64,000 nt of DNA from Cyclonatronum proteinivorum (GCF_003353065.1 NZ_CP027806.1:3678501-3742500); one strand, 5' to 3'. Shown: positions 17,461 to 26,013, counted from the stretch's first letter. A program made the numbers and translations. The notes: generated by a model from the letters alone, not told the origin.

Positions 17461-18834
17461 ATGCAAAGACTGGTACACGATCTTGCCTACGGTCTGGTTA
17501 ATTGTGGCGGTAAGCGCACGCTCACAGGCATGCTGAGCGGTAGCGGCAACCAGTTCTGTGACTGGACGGCCGCTTACCGGATGTTCAGCAAGCAGCGCTT
17601 TGACCCGCAGGACCTGCTGGATGTCAGCCTGCGCCACGGGGTCAGCCTGGCGCCTGACAACGCTCCGGTCATTGCCCATATCGACGATACCCTGCTGAAA
17701 AAAACAGGACGCAAAGTACATGGTGCGAAATGGCAGCGAGACCCGCTTGGACCCGCTTTCCACACCAATTTTATCTGGGCACAGCGCTTTGTACAGGCCA
17801 GTATCGCCTGCCCGGCCTCTTCGCAGCTTTGTCAGGCACGGAGTATACCGGTGAGTTTTGTCCATGCGCCCATGCCGGTTAAACCCGGCCGTAATGCGGA
17901 TCAGCTGCAAAAGGACGCTTACAAAGAAGCTAAAAAGAAAAGCAGGATAAGCTGTGTTGGCGCAAAGCTGGTGGGTTCATTGCGCCAGCGCCTCAACGAG
18001 TTGGGATCAGCCTCACGTCACCTGCTTGTAAGTTTTGATGGGGGGTATACCAATCGCGAAGTAATCCAAAACTTGCCGGCGCATACAACCTTCATCGGCA
18101 GGGTCCGCAAAGACGCTAAAATCTATGATCCACCTGCTGACCAGCCTGACACAGGGCGGCGGCGCTTGTACGGGGAGCCTAAGTTAACTCCGGACCAGAT
18201 TCGTACCAGTGATCAGGTAAGCTGGCAGAAGGTCAAAGCTTTCGCGGCAGGCAAGGAGCACGAGTTTAAATTAAAGGTAGTAGAAAACGTTAAGTGGAAG
18301 CCTGCGGGCGGGCACCAGCTACTCAAGCTTATTATTATCAGTCCTCTTGGGTACCGCTTGGCTAAAGGGGCGAACCTGTTGTACCGTAAACCCGCCTTTC
18401 TGATAACCAATGACCTGAAGTTACCGCTGCAAACCCTGCTTCAGGCTTATGTTTGGCGCTGGGAGATTGAAGTCAACTTTCGAGAGCAGAAAACCCTGAT
18501 GGGCTGCGGGCAGGCACAGGTGCGCAACCAGCACTCCGCCGAAGGTGTACCTAAGTTTGTTACAGCGGTGTACAGTCTGTTACTGCTTGCCGCTGAACAC
18601 TGCAGCAGGCAGAATGATCCACCGGTCCAAATGCTGCAACGTGCCAAGTGGTACCCCGAGAAAGAAAACAGTAGGTGGACGACAGGAGACATTTGTAACC
18701 GCTTCAGGGCGGAATACTACAGCAAAGCCATAGGGGTGAGTTTTGACGGCTTCATGAACAAAAGGTACCGAAAGCAGAACCACCTAAAACTGCTAAACCC
18801 GGCTTTATCGGCCATGATTAGCATCAGAACTTAG
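17461..18834 (+). CDS. IS4-family DDE transposase
   Basis: The ATG at 17461 (MQRLVHDLAYGLVNCGGKRT) gives 457 residues; the frame is open back to 17254, so a start further upstream or a frameshift from the AbrB-like ORF is possible. Catalytic residues, numbered in the 526-residue open frame: first Asp in 'IAHIDDTLLKKTG' (144/145), second in 'LLVSFDGGYTNREV' (262), and the YREK box Y399, R402, E406, K413 in 'AYVWRWEIEVNFREQK', an exact Y-2-R-3-E-6-K. The frame is intact with no stops, so the element could be active. The stop codon abuts the right terminal repeat. Confidence 0.9.
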   Translation: MQRLVHDLAYGLVNCGGKRTLTGMLSGSGNQFCDWTAAYRMFSKQRFDPQDLLDVSLRHGVSLAPDNAPVIAHIDDTLLKKTGRKVHGAKWQRDPLGPAFHTNFIWAQRFVQASIACPASSQLCQARSIPVSFVHAPMPVKPGRNADQLQKDAYKEAKKKSRISCVGAKLVGSLRQRLNELGSASRHLLVSFDGGYTNREVIQNLPAHTTFIGRVRKDAKIYDPPADQPDTGRRRLYGEPKLTPDQIRTSDQVSWQKVKAFAAGKEHEFKLKVVENVKWKPAGGHQLLKLIIISPLGYRLAKGANLLYRKPAFLITNDLKLPLQTLLQAYVWRWEIEVNFREQKTLMGCGQAQVRNQHSAEGVPKFVTAVYSLLLLAAEHCSRQNDPPVQMLQRAKWYPEKENSRWTTGDICNRFRAEYYSKAIGVSFDGFMNKRYRKQNHLKLLNPALSAMISIRT

Positions 18835-18854
18835 CCAAACTCCAGTGCCCTGTA

Positions 18855-19245
18855 AGGGCAGGGTCTTGTTCTGATCATCTTTCGGTGTGGAACGGTTCGT
18901 TCCGGCACAATAGCAACATCCATGATATGCCGCCCTTTCAGGGCTGATTGTGTTGGTTTGCGCCTGACACAGGGTTGGCACCCTGTGCTATGATATTTCG
19001 CCCTTACAGGGCTACAGGGCTGGAACGGTGATGGTAATTGTTACCTGGCTGCGTATCGGCATCGGCGCAAATCCGCTGGTTCGGGATCATGTCCGTCAAG
19101 GAACGCGTACCGGACGTGTACCGATGCCAATGCTAACACCCAGCCGCGTAGCGGTGCATTCTTCATAGAAATCGCATTTCGCCACCCCCATTAACCCGGG
19201 CGTACAGCCCGCAATAAACCCGCTATAGACGCGCGTAGTGACGCT
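18855..19245. repeat. repeat-rich intergenic region right of the IS element
   Basis: It contains several short hairpins of the GCCCTTnCAGGGC type (GCCCTTTCAGGGC, GCCCTTACAGGGC), an ACAGGGTtggcACCCTGT hairpin, and a second copy (19121-19167) of the CCAGCCGCGTAGCGGTG repeat in the same orientation as that at 16906. There is no gene. The IS seems to have landed inside an existing repeat cluster. Confidence 0.65.
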
Positions 19246-19683
19246 AAATTTTGCGTCATTCACAAATGTGAGCGCTATGAGATAAAGGGTAAAGACCTGC
19301 TATAAGGGAGCGTGAAATATTACCTGAATGATCTTGCCTTCAAAAATTATATGTTTCCGGGAGTACATCTTGGATGGGGACATCTCATGGAAAATCTTGT
19401 TTTCATTGAATTGCTGGCAAGGGGCTACACCATCTACACCGGTCAGTACCGTAATAAAGAAGTTGATTTTGTTATTCAGCGTGGTGATGAAGTCCAATAC
19501 CTTCAGGTTGCCTGGCAACTTACCGATGAAGCAACCCATACCCGTGAATATGCTTCCTTACTAAGCATTCAGGATGCCCATCCGAAAAGTGTTATTTCAG
19601 CGGATGACCTGGCGCTTGCTCCATATAAAGGAGTACCGAACCTGCTATACTGGGACACCTTCTCGGGTAATGTTTCACTTTAA
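19246..19683 (+). pseudogene. DUF4143 ATPase remnant with in-frame stop
   Basis: Reading frame 1 from 19246 gives KFCVIHKCERYEIKGKDLL, a TAA at 19303-19305, then GSVKYYLNDLAFKNYMFPGV...; this matches the continuous DUF4143 motif 'RYDIKGK.LL....KYYLND', so the stop breaks a conserved segment. The open part (19312-19683, GTG start) keeps the C-terminal nuclease-like domain: 'LMENLVFIELLARGYTIYTGQYRNKEVDFVIQRGDEVQYLQV'. The P-loop half is missing; upstream DNA is repeat sequence. It is most likely a dead fragment truncated by repeat or IS activity. A functional relative ends at 805. Confidence 0.85.
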
Positions 19684-19698
19684 GGAGACGCGCACCCT

Positions 19699-21150
19699 TC
19701 ACACAATCCGGTCCGGATCGCTTAGATCCGGCAGCGGGCCGCGGTAGCCGAAAATGCGTTTGAGCCATTTCACGAGGCCGACGCTTTGGTTTTTGATGTA
19801 CCACTGATCGGCGGCGCGGCGGGCGCCCAGGGCGTAGGTCGGATACGGAAAAATGGTATCGGCCATATTGCGCAGGGTGAGGCCGTTGCGCATGGCAAGG
19901 GCAAACTGCCCGATCAGGTCGCCGGCGTGTGCACCCAGGATATCGGCGGCCAGGATTTTGCCGCTGAACTTTTTCGCATACACATAAATCCAGCCGGTCG
20001 TGACTCCATCGGTGATGGCACGGTCATTTTTTTTGTAGGGAAAGCGGTAGGTTTCGTAGCGTGTACCGGCTGCGTCGAGCTCGGCTTTGGTCGGGCCCAG
20101 GTGCGCGATCTCGGGATCGGTGTACGTGGCCCAGGGTACGTGGCGGGCGTCGATTTTCATCGGCACTTTAAGGAGCATGTTGGTGACCGCAACCTTGGCC
20201 ATGTGTTCGCTCATGTGCGTGAACTGAAACCGCCCGGTGACATCGCCCGCCGCGTAGATGTGCCGCTGATTGGTACGGCAGCGGTCATTGACGCTAATCC
20301 CTGATTTCGTAACGTGCACCCCCGCCTGCCCGAGACCTAAGGTTTCCGTATTGGGCTGTCTTCCGGCAGCAACAAGAAGTTTTGCGGCGCTCAGTGTCTT
20401 TGTGCTTCCGTCCGCACAGCTAATGCTGACCATAATTCGCCTGTCATCCCCGCTTACCGACTGAATACTTCGGTTCAGATAAAAACGGACGCCTTCTTTT
20501 TCCATCTCATTCCGAAGCATGCCCGCAAACTCAGGCAGATCCTTGCCCAGAATTTCGTTGGCCCTATCCACGACCGTGACCTGCGTGCCGAGCCGCTGAA
20601 AGGCCTGCGCCATTTCGGTTCCGATGGGTCCGCCCCCAATGATGATCATACTTTCGGGCAGCTCACGCAGCTCAAAAAGGCTATGATTGGTGAGATAAGG
20701 CGTTTCATCGAGGCCGGAGATGGGCGGCACCATGGCCCGGCTTCCGGTTGCAATCAGAAAATAACGGCTCGTGATTTCGCGGCTGTTGCCGTCAGGCTGT
20801 TTCAGGGTCAGGCTGTGCGGTCCGGTGAAAACGGCCGTCCCAAAAGCCACTTCAACACCCATTTTGCGGAAAATATCAGGATGATCGGCGTCTTCGTACA
20901 CTTCATCCCGGATGTAATCGAGCGTTTGCCGGACTTCCGCCCAATCCGCTTTTCTTCCGCGGATTTTCGCTTTTTTGGCAAGGTTCAGCATGATTTTGCT
21001 GGGTACGCAGCCGTACCAGGTGCAATCGCCGCCGAGCCGGTCGCGCTCAATCATCAGGGTTTTGGCGCCAAAACCCGCGCCCATGCCGGAGGAAGTCAGC
21101 CCGGCAGCGCCGCCGCCGATGACGATGAGGTCGTATTCGTATGTTGGCAT
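19699..21150 (-). CDS. pyridine nucleotide-disulfide oxidoreductase (mercuric reductase-like, no Hg-binding tail)
   Basis: 483 residues. FAD-binding '[15 protein letters not shown]', a redox-active disulfide '[13 protein letters not shown]' (Cys43 and Cys48), NAD(P) site '[21 protein letters not shown]', and '[30 protein letters not shown]'. The C-terminal dimer domain has '[15 protein letters not shown]' but ends '[20 protein letters not shown]', lacking the His-x4-Glu of lipoamide dehydrogenase and the Cys-Cys pair of mercuric reductase. So neither function can be given; a thiol or quinone reductase is possible. It is convergent with the DUF4143 remnant (15 bp between ends) and lies downstream of no operon partner. 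Confidence 0.88.
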   Translation of the reverse strand: MPTYEYDLIVIGGGAAGLTSSGMGAGFGAKTLMIERDRLGGDCTWYGCVPSKIMLNLAKKAKIRGRKADWAEVRQTLDYIRDEVYEDADHPDIFRKMGVEVAFGTAVFTGPHSLTLKQPDGNSREITSRYFLIATGSRAMVPPISGLDETPYLTNHSLFELRELPESMIIIGGGPIGTEMAQAFQRLGTQVTVVDRANEILGKDLPEFAGMLRNEMEKEGVRFYLNRSIQSVSGDDRRIMVSISCADGSTKTLSAAKLLVAAGRQPNTETLGLGQAGVHVTKSGISVNDRCRTNQRHIYAAGDVTGRFQFTHMSEHMAKVAVTNMLLKVPMKIDARHVPWATYTDPEIAHLGPTKAELDAAGTRYETYRFPYKKNDRAITDGVTTGWIYVYAKKFSGKILAADILGAHAGDLIGQFALAMRNGLTLRNMADTIFPYPTYALGARRAADQWYIKNQSVGLVKWLKRIFGYRGPLPDLSDPDRIV

Positions 21151-21241
21151 GGTTGAGATTTTGGATTAAAATAATTACTAAAAAACTTGACCAACAAGGC
21201 CCCAAAACAAATTTAGAACTGAATTTTATAGAAAATGATGT

Positions 21242-21748
21242 TTAGGTATCCAATAATAGCGCTGCAATAGTCTTCATTGGAAGAAACATTTTCACGCTGT
21301 CAGCCAGGTCAATAAAGCCGTATTTCAGATAAAAGCTTCGGGCAGCTTCATCAATAGGATCTACAATTACAGCCATCGATCCGATCGATTTAGAAGCAAC
21401 GTAGCTACGCTTTAAGGCATCCAGCAATAGACGCTCACCGAGTCGCTCTCCATCATATCTTTTGTCACGAGCCAATCTACCAAGTAAGGTAACCGGAAGC
21501 GCAGTATAGGAAGGCGGCATTTTCTTTATCACTTCAATTGGAAGAAGTTCTTTTTGAATGCCTGCATTTGAGAGGGTATAATAACCCTTGATCTCGTTAT
21601 GACTATTCACTATCACAAAACAAGCTGCTAACTTCCGCTTCATATCTTGATTAGCCTGTTTATGCAAGTATTGACTTAACTGACCTTGACTACAATCAAA
21701 CTTGTCTTTGATATGTTTTGTGGTTAGTAGCTCAGTAAGATAAGTCAT
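21242..21748 (-). CDS. GNAT acetyltransferase toxin (TacT/AtaT-like)
   Basis: 168 residues. GNAT core: 'FVIVNSHNEIKGYYTLSNAGIQ', 'VTLLGRLARDKRYDGERLGERLLLDALKRSYVASKSIGSMAVIVDP', and 'EAARSFYLKYGFIDL', with the acetyl-CoA loop RYDGERLGERL and the C-terminal Tyr in FYLKYGF. The N-terminus 'KFDCSQGQLSQYLHKQANQDMKRKLAACFV' matches toxins that acetylate aminoacyl-tRNA in DUF1778-GNAT modules. The start overlaps the upstream antitoxin by 4 bp (ATGA), a typical toxin-antitoxin arrangement. Visibly AT-rich against its neighbours, suggesting transfer. Confidence 0.88.
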   Translation of the reverse strand: MTYLTELLTTKHIKDKFDCSQGQLSQYLHKQANQDMKRKLAACFVIVNSHNEIKGYYTLSNAGIQKELLPIEVIKKMPPSYTALPVTLLGRLARDKRYDGERLGERLLLDALKRSYVASKSIGSMAVIVDPIDEAARSFYLKYGFIDLADSVKMFLPMKTIAALLLDT

Positions 21749-22026
21749 AGGTTATCAATCAGTTTTTTATACCGATCTGCGGCTTCTTTTAAATGCTTAT
21801 TGGGCTCAGCGGGGGATGTAATTGCTTCAAAGAAAATCTCCTGATCCCGCTTTGAAGCAAGTATTGTCTGATGCTCACTTACAATTAAGTCTGCTTTTTG
21901 CTGGGCAGCATGAAGTATAAAATCTGTTAGGCTTCGAAATCCACCTAACTGCGCTGCTTGCTCAAAAAATTGCTTTTGCTGACGGGGTACTCGTGCATTA
22001 ATTCTCTCAGTTGATAGTGATTCCAT
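21745..22026 (-). CDS. DUF1778 antitoxin (TacA-like)
   Basis: 93 residues. A ribbon-helix-helix N-terminus 'RINARVPRQQKQFFEQAAQLGGFRSLTDFILHAAQQKADLIV' is the DUF1778 pattern, followed by 'EHQTILASKRDQEIFFEAITSPAEPNKHLKEAADRYKKLI', the helical tail that wraps and blocks the GNAT toxin. It should bind its own promoter with the toxin; an inverted repeat TGTACG-9-CGTACA lies about 30-50 bp upstream. It is first gene of the pair. Confidence 0.9.
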   Translation of the reverse strand: MESLSTERINARVPRQQKQFFEQAAQLGGFRSLTDFILHAAQQKADLIVSEHQTILASKRDQEIFFEAITSPAEPNKHLKEAADRYKKLIDNL

Positions 22027-22055
22027 TTGATCTCAAATATTTATTCTCGTTTAAT

Positions 22056-22076
22056 TGTACGCACAATATACGTACA
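22056..22076 (-). promoter_or_regulatory. operator candidate of the DUF1778-GNAT pair
   Basis: Inverted repeat TGTACG / CGTACA with a 9-bp AT spacer, 30-50 bp upstream of the antitoxin ATG and overlapping a TATATTGT promoter-like box on the minus strand. The position fits autorepression. Confidence 0.5.
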
Positions 22077-22140
22077 TTGCTTTTTAAAAAACAGCAAATC
22101 TAAAAAAATTATCAGCTTTTCGGATCACAACCGATCTAAA

Positions 22141-22500
22141 TTAACCCCCACCCAATCCTTCCTGAATTTCGGCTTCTGCGGCTTCATTCATTTTTTTACG
22201 CGCTTTGCTGAGCGTGGACCAGACTGCATACAGGATGATGGCCACGATAAAAATATACACCCAGGCCGGTACATTTTCACCAGCAATGATCAGGTACACG
22301 TAGGCGGAAACCGCGCAGGCACTTGCCATGAGTACCGGGCCTGTGACCGGTTTTTTCTTTTTGATGTTGCGCGCCAGCCAGGCCATTGCCAGCCAGAAGA
22401 GGGGTATTGCGCCCACATAAATGCTGCCAAAAATGACCGGGTTAACCCCGTAGGGCTCACCCAGCCCCATAAACCAATCCACAAATGTTTGCCACTCCAC
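22141..22500 (-). CDS. small membrane protein, unknown function
   Basis: About 119 residues with three hydrophobic helices (roughly 24-43, 57-76, 79-100) and a charged C-terminal tail (SKARKKMNEAAEAEIQEGLGGG). A Shine-Dalgarno AGGAGG six bases ahead favours the GTG start at 22500 over the TTG one codon upstream; such a strong site is unusual in this window. I recognise no family. It is a single gene. Confidence 0.7.
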   Translation of the reverse strand: MEWQTFVDWFMGLGEPYGVNPVIFGSIYVGAIPLFWLAMAWLARNIKKKKPVTGPVLMASACAVSAYVYLIIAGENVPAWVYIFIVAIILYAVWSTLSKARKKMNEAAEAEIQEGLGGG

Positions 22501-22673
22501 CAATAACCTCCTCGTTCTGAAAAGATGGATTTACGATAATCTTAATTTTTTTCTTAACGTAATGATACCACAAAACGCCCTTATAGTTCTTAGCTGATTT
22601 CAGACAGAACTTCAGCGAATACAATAAATTAACACCATTCAACTGAAACAGCCGCTTCTACAAATTTGTATGT

Positions 22674-23141
22674 ATGCTTTCCATTAAATCAACAAATGGC
22701 TTCAAAACCAAATACGACATTTTCGATACAGAGGTCAAAATTGGTTCTATTGTAAAAAGTAATTGGACGAACACTTTCACCATTACACTGCCTGACCGCA
22801 ACCTGGTGATGCAAGCCGAAAAATGGTACCGCTCAAACCGGGTTGTGTTGGAAAATGAAGCGGAAATAGCAAAGGTCACCAAAAAGCTTTTTACGCTGAA
22901 ACCGCGCTTTTTTGTTGAGTACAACAAGCGGACTTTTGTGCTGCGTCCGACGAATTTTATGCAGACTGAATTTGCGCTCTCCCTGGGTGAGGAAGGTGCC
23001 TTTATCGGGAATATTACACGCAGCGGCGTTTTCTCCAACACCTATGAAGCCGACCTGCCGGATAGTATCGAGCTTTGGTTTCAGTGCGTGCTCATTTGTA
23101 TCATCGTTGAGTATAAGCTTACGCAAGCCGCTGCGTCTTAG
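22674..23141 (+). CDS. hypothetical protein, possible tubby/LURP-like fold
   Basis: 155 residues, no signal peptide. The sequence is beta-rich with alternating strands ('KYDIFDTEVKIGSIVKSNWTNTFTITLPDRN', 'KPRFFVEYNKRTFVLRPTNFMQTEFAL', 'GAFIGNITRSGVF') that recall LURP-one/tubby-like barrels, and a final hydrophobic helix 'IELWFQCVLICIIVEYKL'. I do not recognise the family firmly. A MITE-like element is inserted exactly at its end: the TAG stop is part of the TTAG target duplication, so the original C-terminus may have been longer. Confidence 0.7.
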   Translation: MLSIKSTNGFKTKYDIFDTEVKIGSIVKSNWTNTFTITLPDRNLVMQAEKWYRSNRVVLENEAEIAKVTKKLFTLKPRFFVEYNKRTFVLRPTNFMQTEFALSLGEEGAFIGNITRSGVFSNTYEADLPDSIELWFQCVLICIIVEYKLTQAAAS

Positions 23142-23367
23142 CCCGCATTATTCACAATTAAACAGGATTTATTTGCTAAGTGTTAGTTTAAATTTGGCTT
23201 AGCAAAAAACACCGGTAGCCCAAATTTGAGTGCGGTGTAAAAACTGCGAAATTTCCCCGCTGGCGGCGTTGAATCTGAAAACTCATGCTCAGGGTACTTA
23301 GGTACCCTTCCGCTGAGTTTTCAGCTTCGCCTTGCCAGCAAGAAAATTTCTTGGTGAATAATGCGGG
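23142..23367. mobile_element. MITE-like element, copy 1 (226 bp)
   Basis: Perfect 14-bp terminal inverted repeats CCCGCATTATTCAC / GTGAATAATGCGGG, flanked on both sides by TTAG. The inner part includes a long hairpin (CTGAAAACTCA ... TGAGTTTTCAG). The left and right thirds match copy 2 at 47784. No transposase inside. Confidence 0.85.
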
Positions 23368-23371
23368 TTAG

Positions 23372-23564
23372 CCCGCAAAACGCCGGTGTTAACACAGGTC
23401 CAGGGTCAGGACTCGCGGCTGGTCTATATCCCAAAAAGCAAGGGATTCATCTTTGACTTGGGAGCTCAGAAGCTGCCACGTAAGCATTGATGTTCTCGGA
23501 GTTTTACCTAAAAAAAACAAGCACGTATACGCAGACAGCCGGTTGCAGGGCTGCCCTGTTGGTA
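23372..23564. other. intergenic remainder beyond MITE copy 1
   Basis: Apart from repeat copy D it holds a short coding-like stretch (LVYIPKSKGFIFDLG... then a stop at about 23488) without start or context; it may be a relic. Nothing else was seen. Confidence 0.4.
23433..23536 (-). repeat. copy D of the dispersed structured repeat
   Basis: On the minus strand it reads T8, AGGTAAAACTCCGAGAACAT, ..., CCCTTGCTTTTTGG, matching copies A-C end to end. It begins about 29 bp past the stop of the BASS transporter gene and has the same orientation as that gene. Confidence 0.65.
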
Positions 23565-24455
23565 TTACGTGAGCTCGAGTTCCGGCTTTGGTCTATCGGG
23601 CCGGATGAATTTGTTTCCGAGGAAGATGACGAGCACCGCGGAGCCGTACATGAGGATGCCGTACATGGCTACGGGGATGACCATCACGGGGTTTTGGAGG
23701 AGAGTTGCGGCGATCATGATGCCCATGGTGCCGTTTTGGATGCCGCTTTCTATGGCTACGGTGAGCCGCTGCCGGGCCGATAGTCCGAAGGCGAGTGCGA
23801 GGGCAAAACCGGCGGACATGGTTACCGCGTTGAGGGTGAGCACGGCCGGACCGGTTTGCACGAAAAAGACGGGCAGGTTTTCGCGCTCTTTTATGAGGGC
23901 TGCAATGACGATGAGGGTGAAGAATACCGCGGAAATGATTTTGACAGGCCGCTCGGCATTTTTAGAGAAGACGGGGTTTTTGCGGCGGATGAACATCCCG
24001 ATGGCGACCGGAATGAGGGTTACGCCCATTATTTGCACGATGGTTCGCAGCACCGGCAGGGTGACGCTGCCTTCCTCGCCAAACCAGCCGATGGAGAGGT
24101 TCACGATGAGCGGGATGGTGATGATGGTGACGAGCGAGCTCACGGCAGTAAGGCTGATCGATAGGGCAAGATCGCCCCGCGCAAGGTGCGAAACGAGGTT
24201 AGAAGTAGGTCCGCCGGGACAGGCCGCGATAATCATGAGGCCGACGGCAAGCGCACCAGTGAGACCGAAGAGTTTTACCAGAAGGAAGCCCACAATGGGC
24301 AGCAAAATGAGCTGCGCGCCGAGCCCTACAATCGCCGCTTTGGGTGCGGTAGCAATACGGCGGAAATCATCCGGGCGCAGGGAGAGGCCCATCCCCATCA
24401 TAATGAAGGCAAGGGCAAGCGGCAGGAAAACCGCGGTGAGAATACTGGATTCCAT
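23565..24455 (-). CDS. BASS-family (bile acid:sodium symporter-like) transporter
   Basis: The ATG at 24455 gives about 296 residues (MESSILTAVFLPLALAFIMM...); a GTG 15 codons upstream is open but lacks support. Ten hydrophobic helices are visible. BASS motifs: 'MGMGLSLRPDDFRRIATAPKA', 'IIAACPGGPTSNLVSHLARGDLALSISLTAVSSLVTIITIPL' (the GGxxSN sodium-site loop), and 'ESGIQNGTMGIMIAATLL'. It probably moves an organic anion into the cell with sodium; the substrate is not known. Repeat copy D lies just after its stop. Confidence 0.88.
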   Translation of the reverse strand: MESSILTAVFLPLALAFIMMGMGLSLRPDDFRRIATAPKAAIVGLGAQLILLPIVGFLLVKLFGLTGALAVGLMIIAACPGGPTSNLVSHLARGDLALSISLTAVSSLVTIITIPLIVNLSIGWFGEEGSVTLPVLRTIVQIMGVTLIPVAIGMFIRRKNPVFSKNAERPVKIISAVFFTLIVIAALIKERENLPVFFVQTGPAVLTLNAVTMSAGFALALAFGLSARQRLTVAIESGIQNGTMGIMIAATLLQNPVMVIPVAMYGILMYGSAVLVIFLGNKFIRPDRPKPELELT

Positions 24456-25092
24456 CTGTGTGCGAGTAAGTTTGAAATTTGGCTTCCGCGAAAATAGCAC
24501 AAGCGGCTACAAGGATGAAATCTTAAGTTAGGAGAAGATAACCTGCCCTTTACACAGCCTTAACAGTTGGGAAATATACAGGCCTTAGATTGATGGTGCA
24601 TTGAAGATCAGAATCAGCTATCACGCCTATCATTCTGTGTGGCAGCTGGTTCCTAACCGTAAAGTTGGTTTCGTGACAGGTATCGATAGGGAGCAATGCT
24701 CCAATTAACGACCTCAAACAATCCTCAAAAGCCCGTCGGTCTGCCAGCCGGGGGGCTTGTTTTTTGGATTCCCGATTTTACGAGCCTGTCATGCAAAATC
24801 AGGATTTTGCACTGCGAATACAACTATTGCATATCCATCTATGAAAAATGCCCTAACGTTTCAGGTACTTTCATAAGAAACAGTCGCTTACCAAACGCAC
24901 TGTATTGGTTTTCGTGATGGTACTTCTGAGCTTTATAAGTCACGGATACAAACGCTGTTCACGCTTGGGATGAGGTTTTCACCTTTCACATCAAATGAGT
25001 TCAACAGGTCCGTTTAGGCCCATAATGTATTTGAATTGTCCCTGATACTAACATCTAACACATCGATCTAACACTAATCAACATCCGAATTT
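24456..25092. other. intergenic region, 637 bp, with an orphan terminator
   Basis: No credible ORF. A terminator-like hairpin at 24729-24765 points in the + direction although no + strand gene precedes it, so a small RNA ending there is conceivable. GGAGC-AAT-GCTCC (about 24690-24702) is a second small hairpin. The promoter of the LpxH-like gene should be in the last 100 bp. Confidence 0.45.
24729..24765 (+). terminator. orphan rho-independent terminator
   Basis: Arms AAGCCC / GGGCTT with an inner CGG/CCG pairing, followed by GTTTTTT. No annotated + strand gene lies upstream within the window for more than 1.5 kb. Confidence 0.6.
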
Positions 25093-26013
25093 ATGGCAGA
25101 AAAACGCCCGCTTGACCTTCTCGTCATTTCTGACGTGCACCTTGGTACTTACGGCTGCCATGCCGAAGAGTTGAACAGCTATCTCAAAACCGTAAAACCT
25201 GCGATTCTGGTGCTGAACGGCGACATCCTCGATATGTGGCAATTCCGGAAATACTACTTCCCAAAAAGCCATCTGAAGGTGCTCAAACGCATTATCAGCA
25301 TGATGAGCCAGGGCACGCAGGTGTACTATCTCACCGGCAATCACGACGAGAACCTGCGGCGCTTCACCAACTTTGAGACCGGCAATTTTCACCTTGTTGA
25401 CAAGCTGTTGCTCAGACTTGACGGCAAAACAGCTTGGTTTTTCCACGGTGATGTTTTTGATGTGACCATGAAACATTCCAAGTGGCTGGCTAAGCTGGGT
25501 GGTTTTGGATATGATTTGCTCACTATGATTAACCGATTTGTGAATTTTATTTCTACTTCACTCGGATATTCAAAAATATCCCTTTCAAAGCGAATTAAAG
25601 ACGGTGTAAAGTCTGCAGTTCGATTTGTGGATGACTTCGAAAAAACTGCCACCGATTTGGCGATTGATAACCGCTACGATTACGTGGTGTGCGGACACAT
25701 TCACCGGCCTGCAATTAAGACAGTCGAAAGCAGCAAAGGTAAGGTGACCTATCTTAACTCCGGCGACTGGATTGAGAACCTGACGGCACTCGAGTATCAC
25801 GAAGGCGAGTGGTCGATGTACCGGTACGACGAGGCCGCCTTCAGCCATGGGCCGGAAGAAGAACCGGATTCTGCAGAAGCGGAACTGGTGATGAACGGTA
25901 TTCCTGCCATTTCCTTCGGGGATATGGTACTGGAAGAACTTACTGCCGGGCAAATGATTCGCCGCGTAGCCGACGCGCAACCTTTTACTGCAAACGGTAA
26001 ATATCACGTATGA
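25093..26013 (+). CDS. calcineurin-like metallophosphoesterase (UDP-2,3-diacylglucosamine diphosphatase, LpxH-like)
   Basis: 306 residues. Metal-binding motifs in order: 'LLVISDVHLGTYG' (Asp14, His16), 'ILVLNGDILDMW' (43-45), 'VYYLTGNHDENL' (83-86), 'AWFFHGDVFD', 'YVVCGHIHRPA', and 'VTYLNSGDWIENLTALEYHEGEW'. The NSGDWxEN ending is the pattern of LpxH-like UDP-diacylglucosamine hydrolases, which make lipid X in lipid A synthesis. A tail of about 60 residues after the core is extra. It overlaps the next gene by 4 bp, so the pair is translated together; lipid or cell-surface glycan work is likely. Confidence 0.85.
   Translation: MAEKRPLDLLVISDVHLGTYGCHAEELNSYLKTVKPAILVLNGDILDMWQFRKYYFPKSHLKVLKRIISMMSQGTQVYYLTGNHDENLRRFTNFETGNFHLVDKLLLRLDGKTAWFFHGDVFDVTMKHSKWLAKLGGFGYDLLTMINRFVNFISTSLGYSKISLSKRIKDGVKSAVRFVDDFEKTATDLAIDNRYDYVVCGHIHRPAIKTVESSKGKVTYLNSGDWIENLTALEYHEGEWSMYRYDEAAFSHGPEEEPDSAEAELVMNGIPAISFGDMVLEELTAGQMIRRVADAQPFTANGKYHV

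Larger units (their letters stand above)
17059..18854 (+). mobile_element. IS4-family insertion sequence with 22-bp terminal inverted repeats
   Basis: Perfect 22-bp inverted repeats lie at 17059-17080 (TACAGGGCACTGGAGTTTGG...) and 18833-18854. They enclose an AbrB-like ORF and a DDE transposase with the IS4 Y-(2)-R-(3)-E-(6)-K signature. The outer bases of each repeat are also part of TGCCC...GGGCA hairpins that recur nearby, so the exact ends are uncertain. I found no clear target duplication. Total length is about 1.8 kb. Confidence 0.8.

Noticed and set aside
19699-21150. Dihydrolipoyl dehydrogenase
   Set aside because: The C-terminal catalytic His-Glu pair is missing.
24696-24917. 73-codon frame over the orphan terminator
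   Set aside because: It includes the terminator hairpin, has no start signal and no motif.
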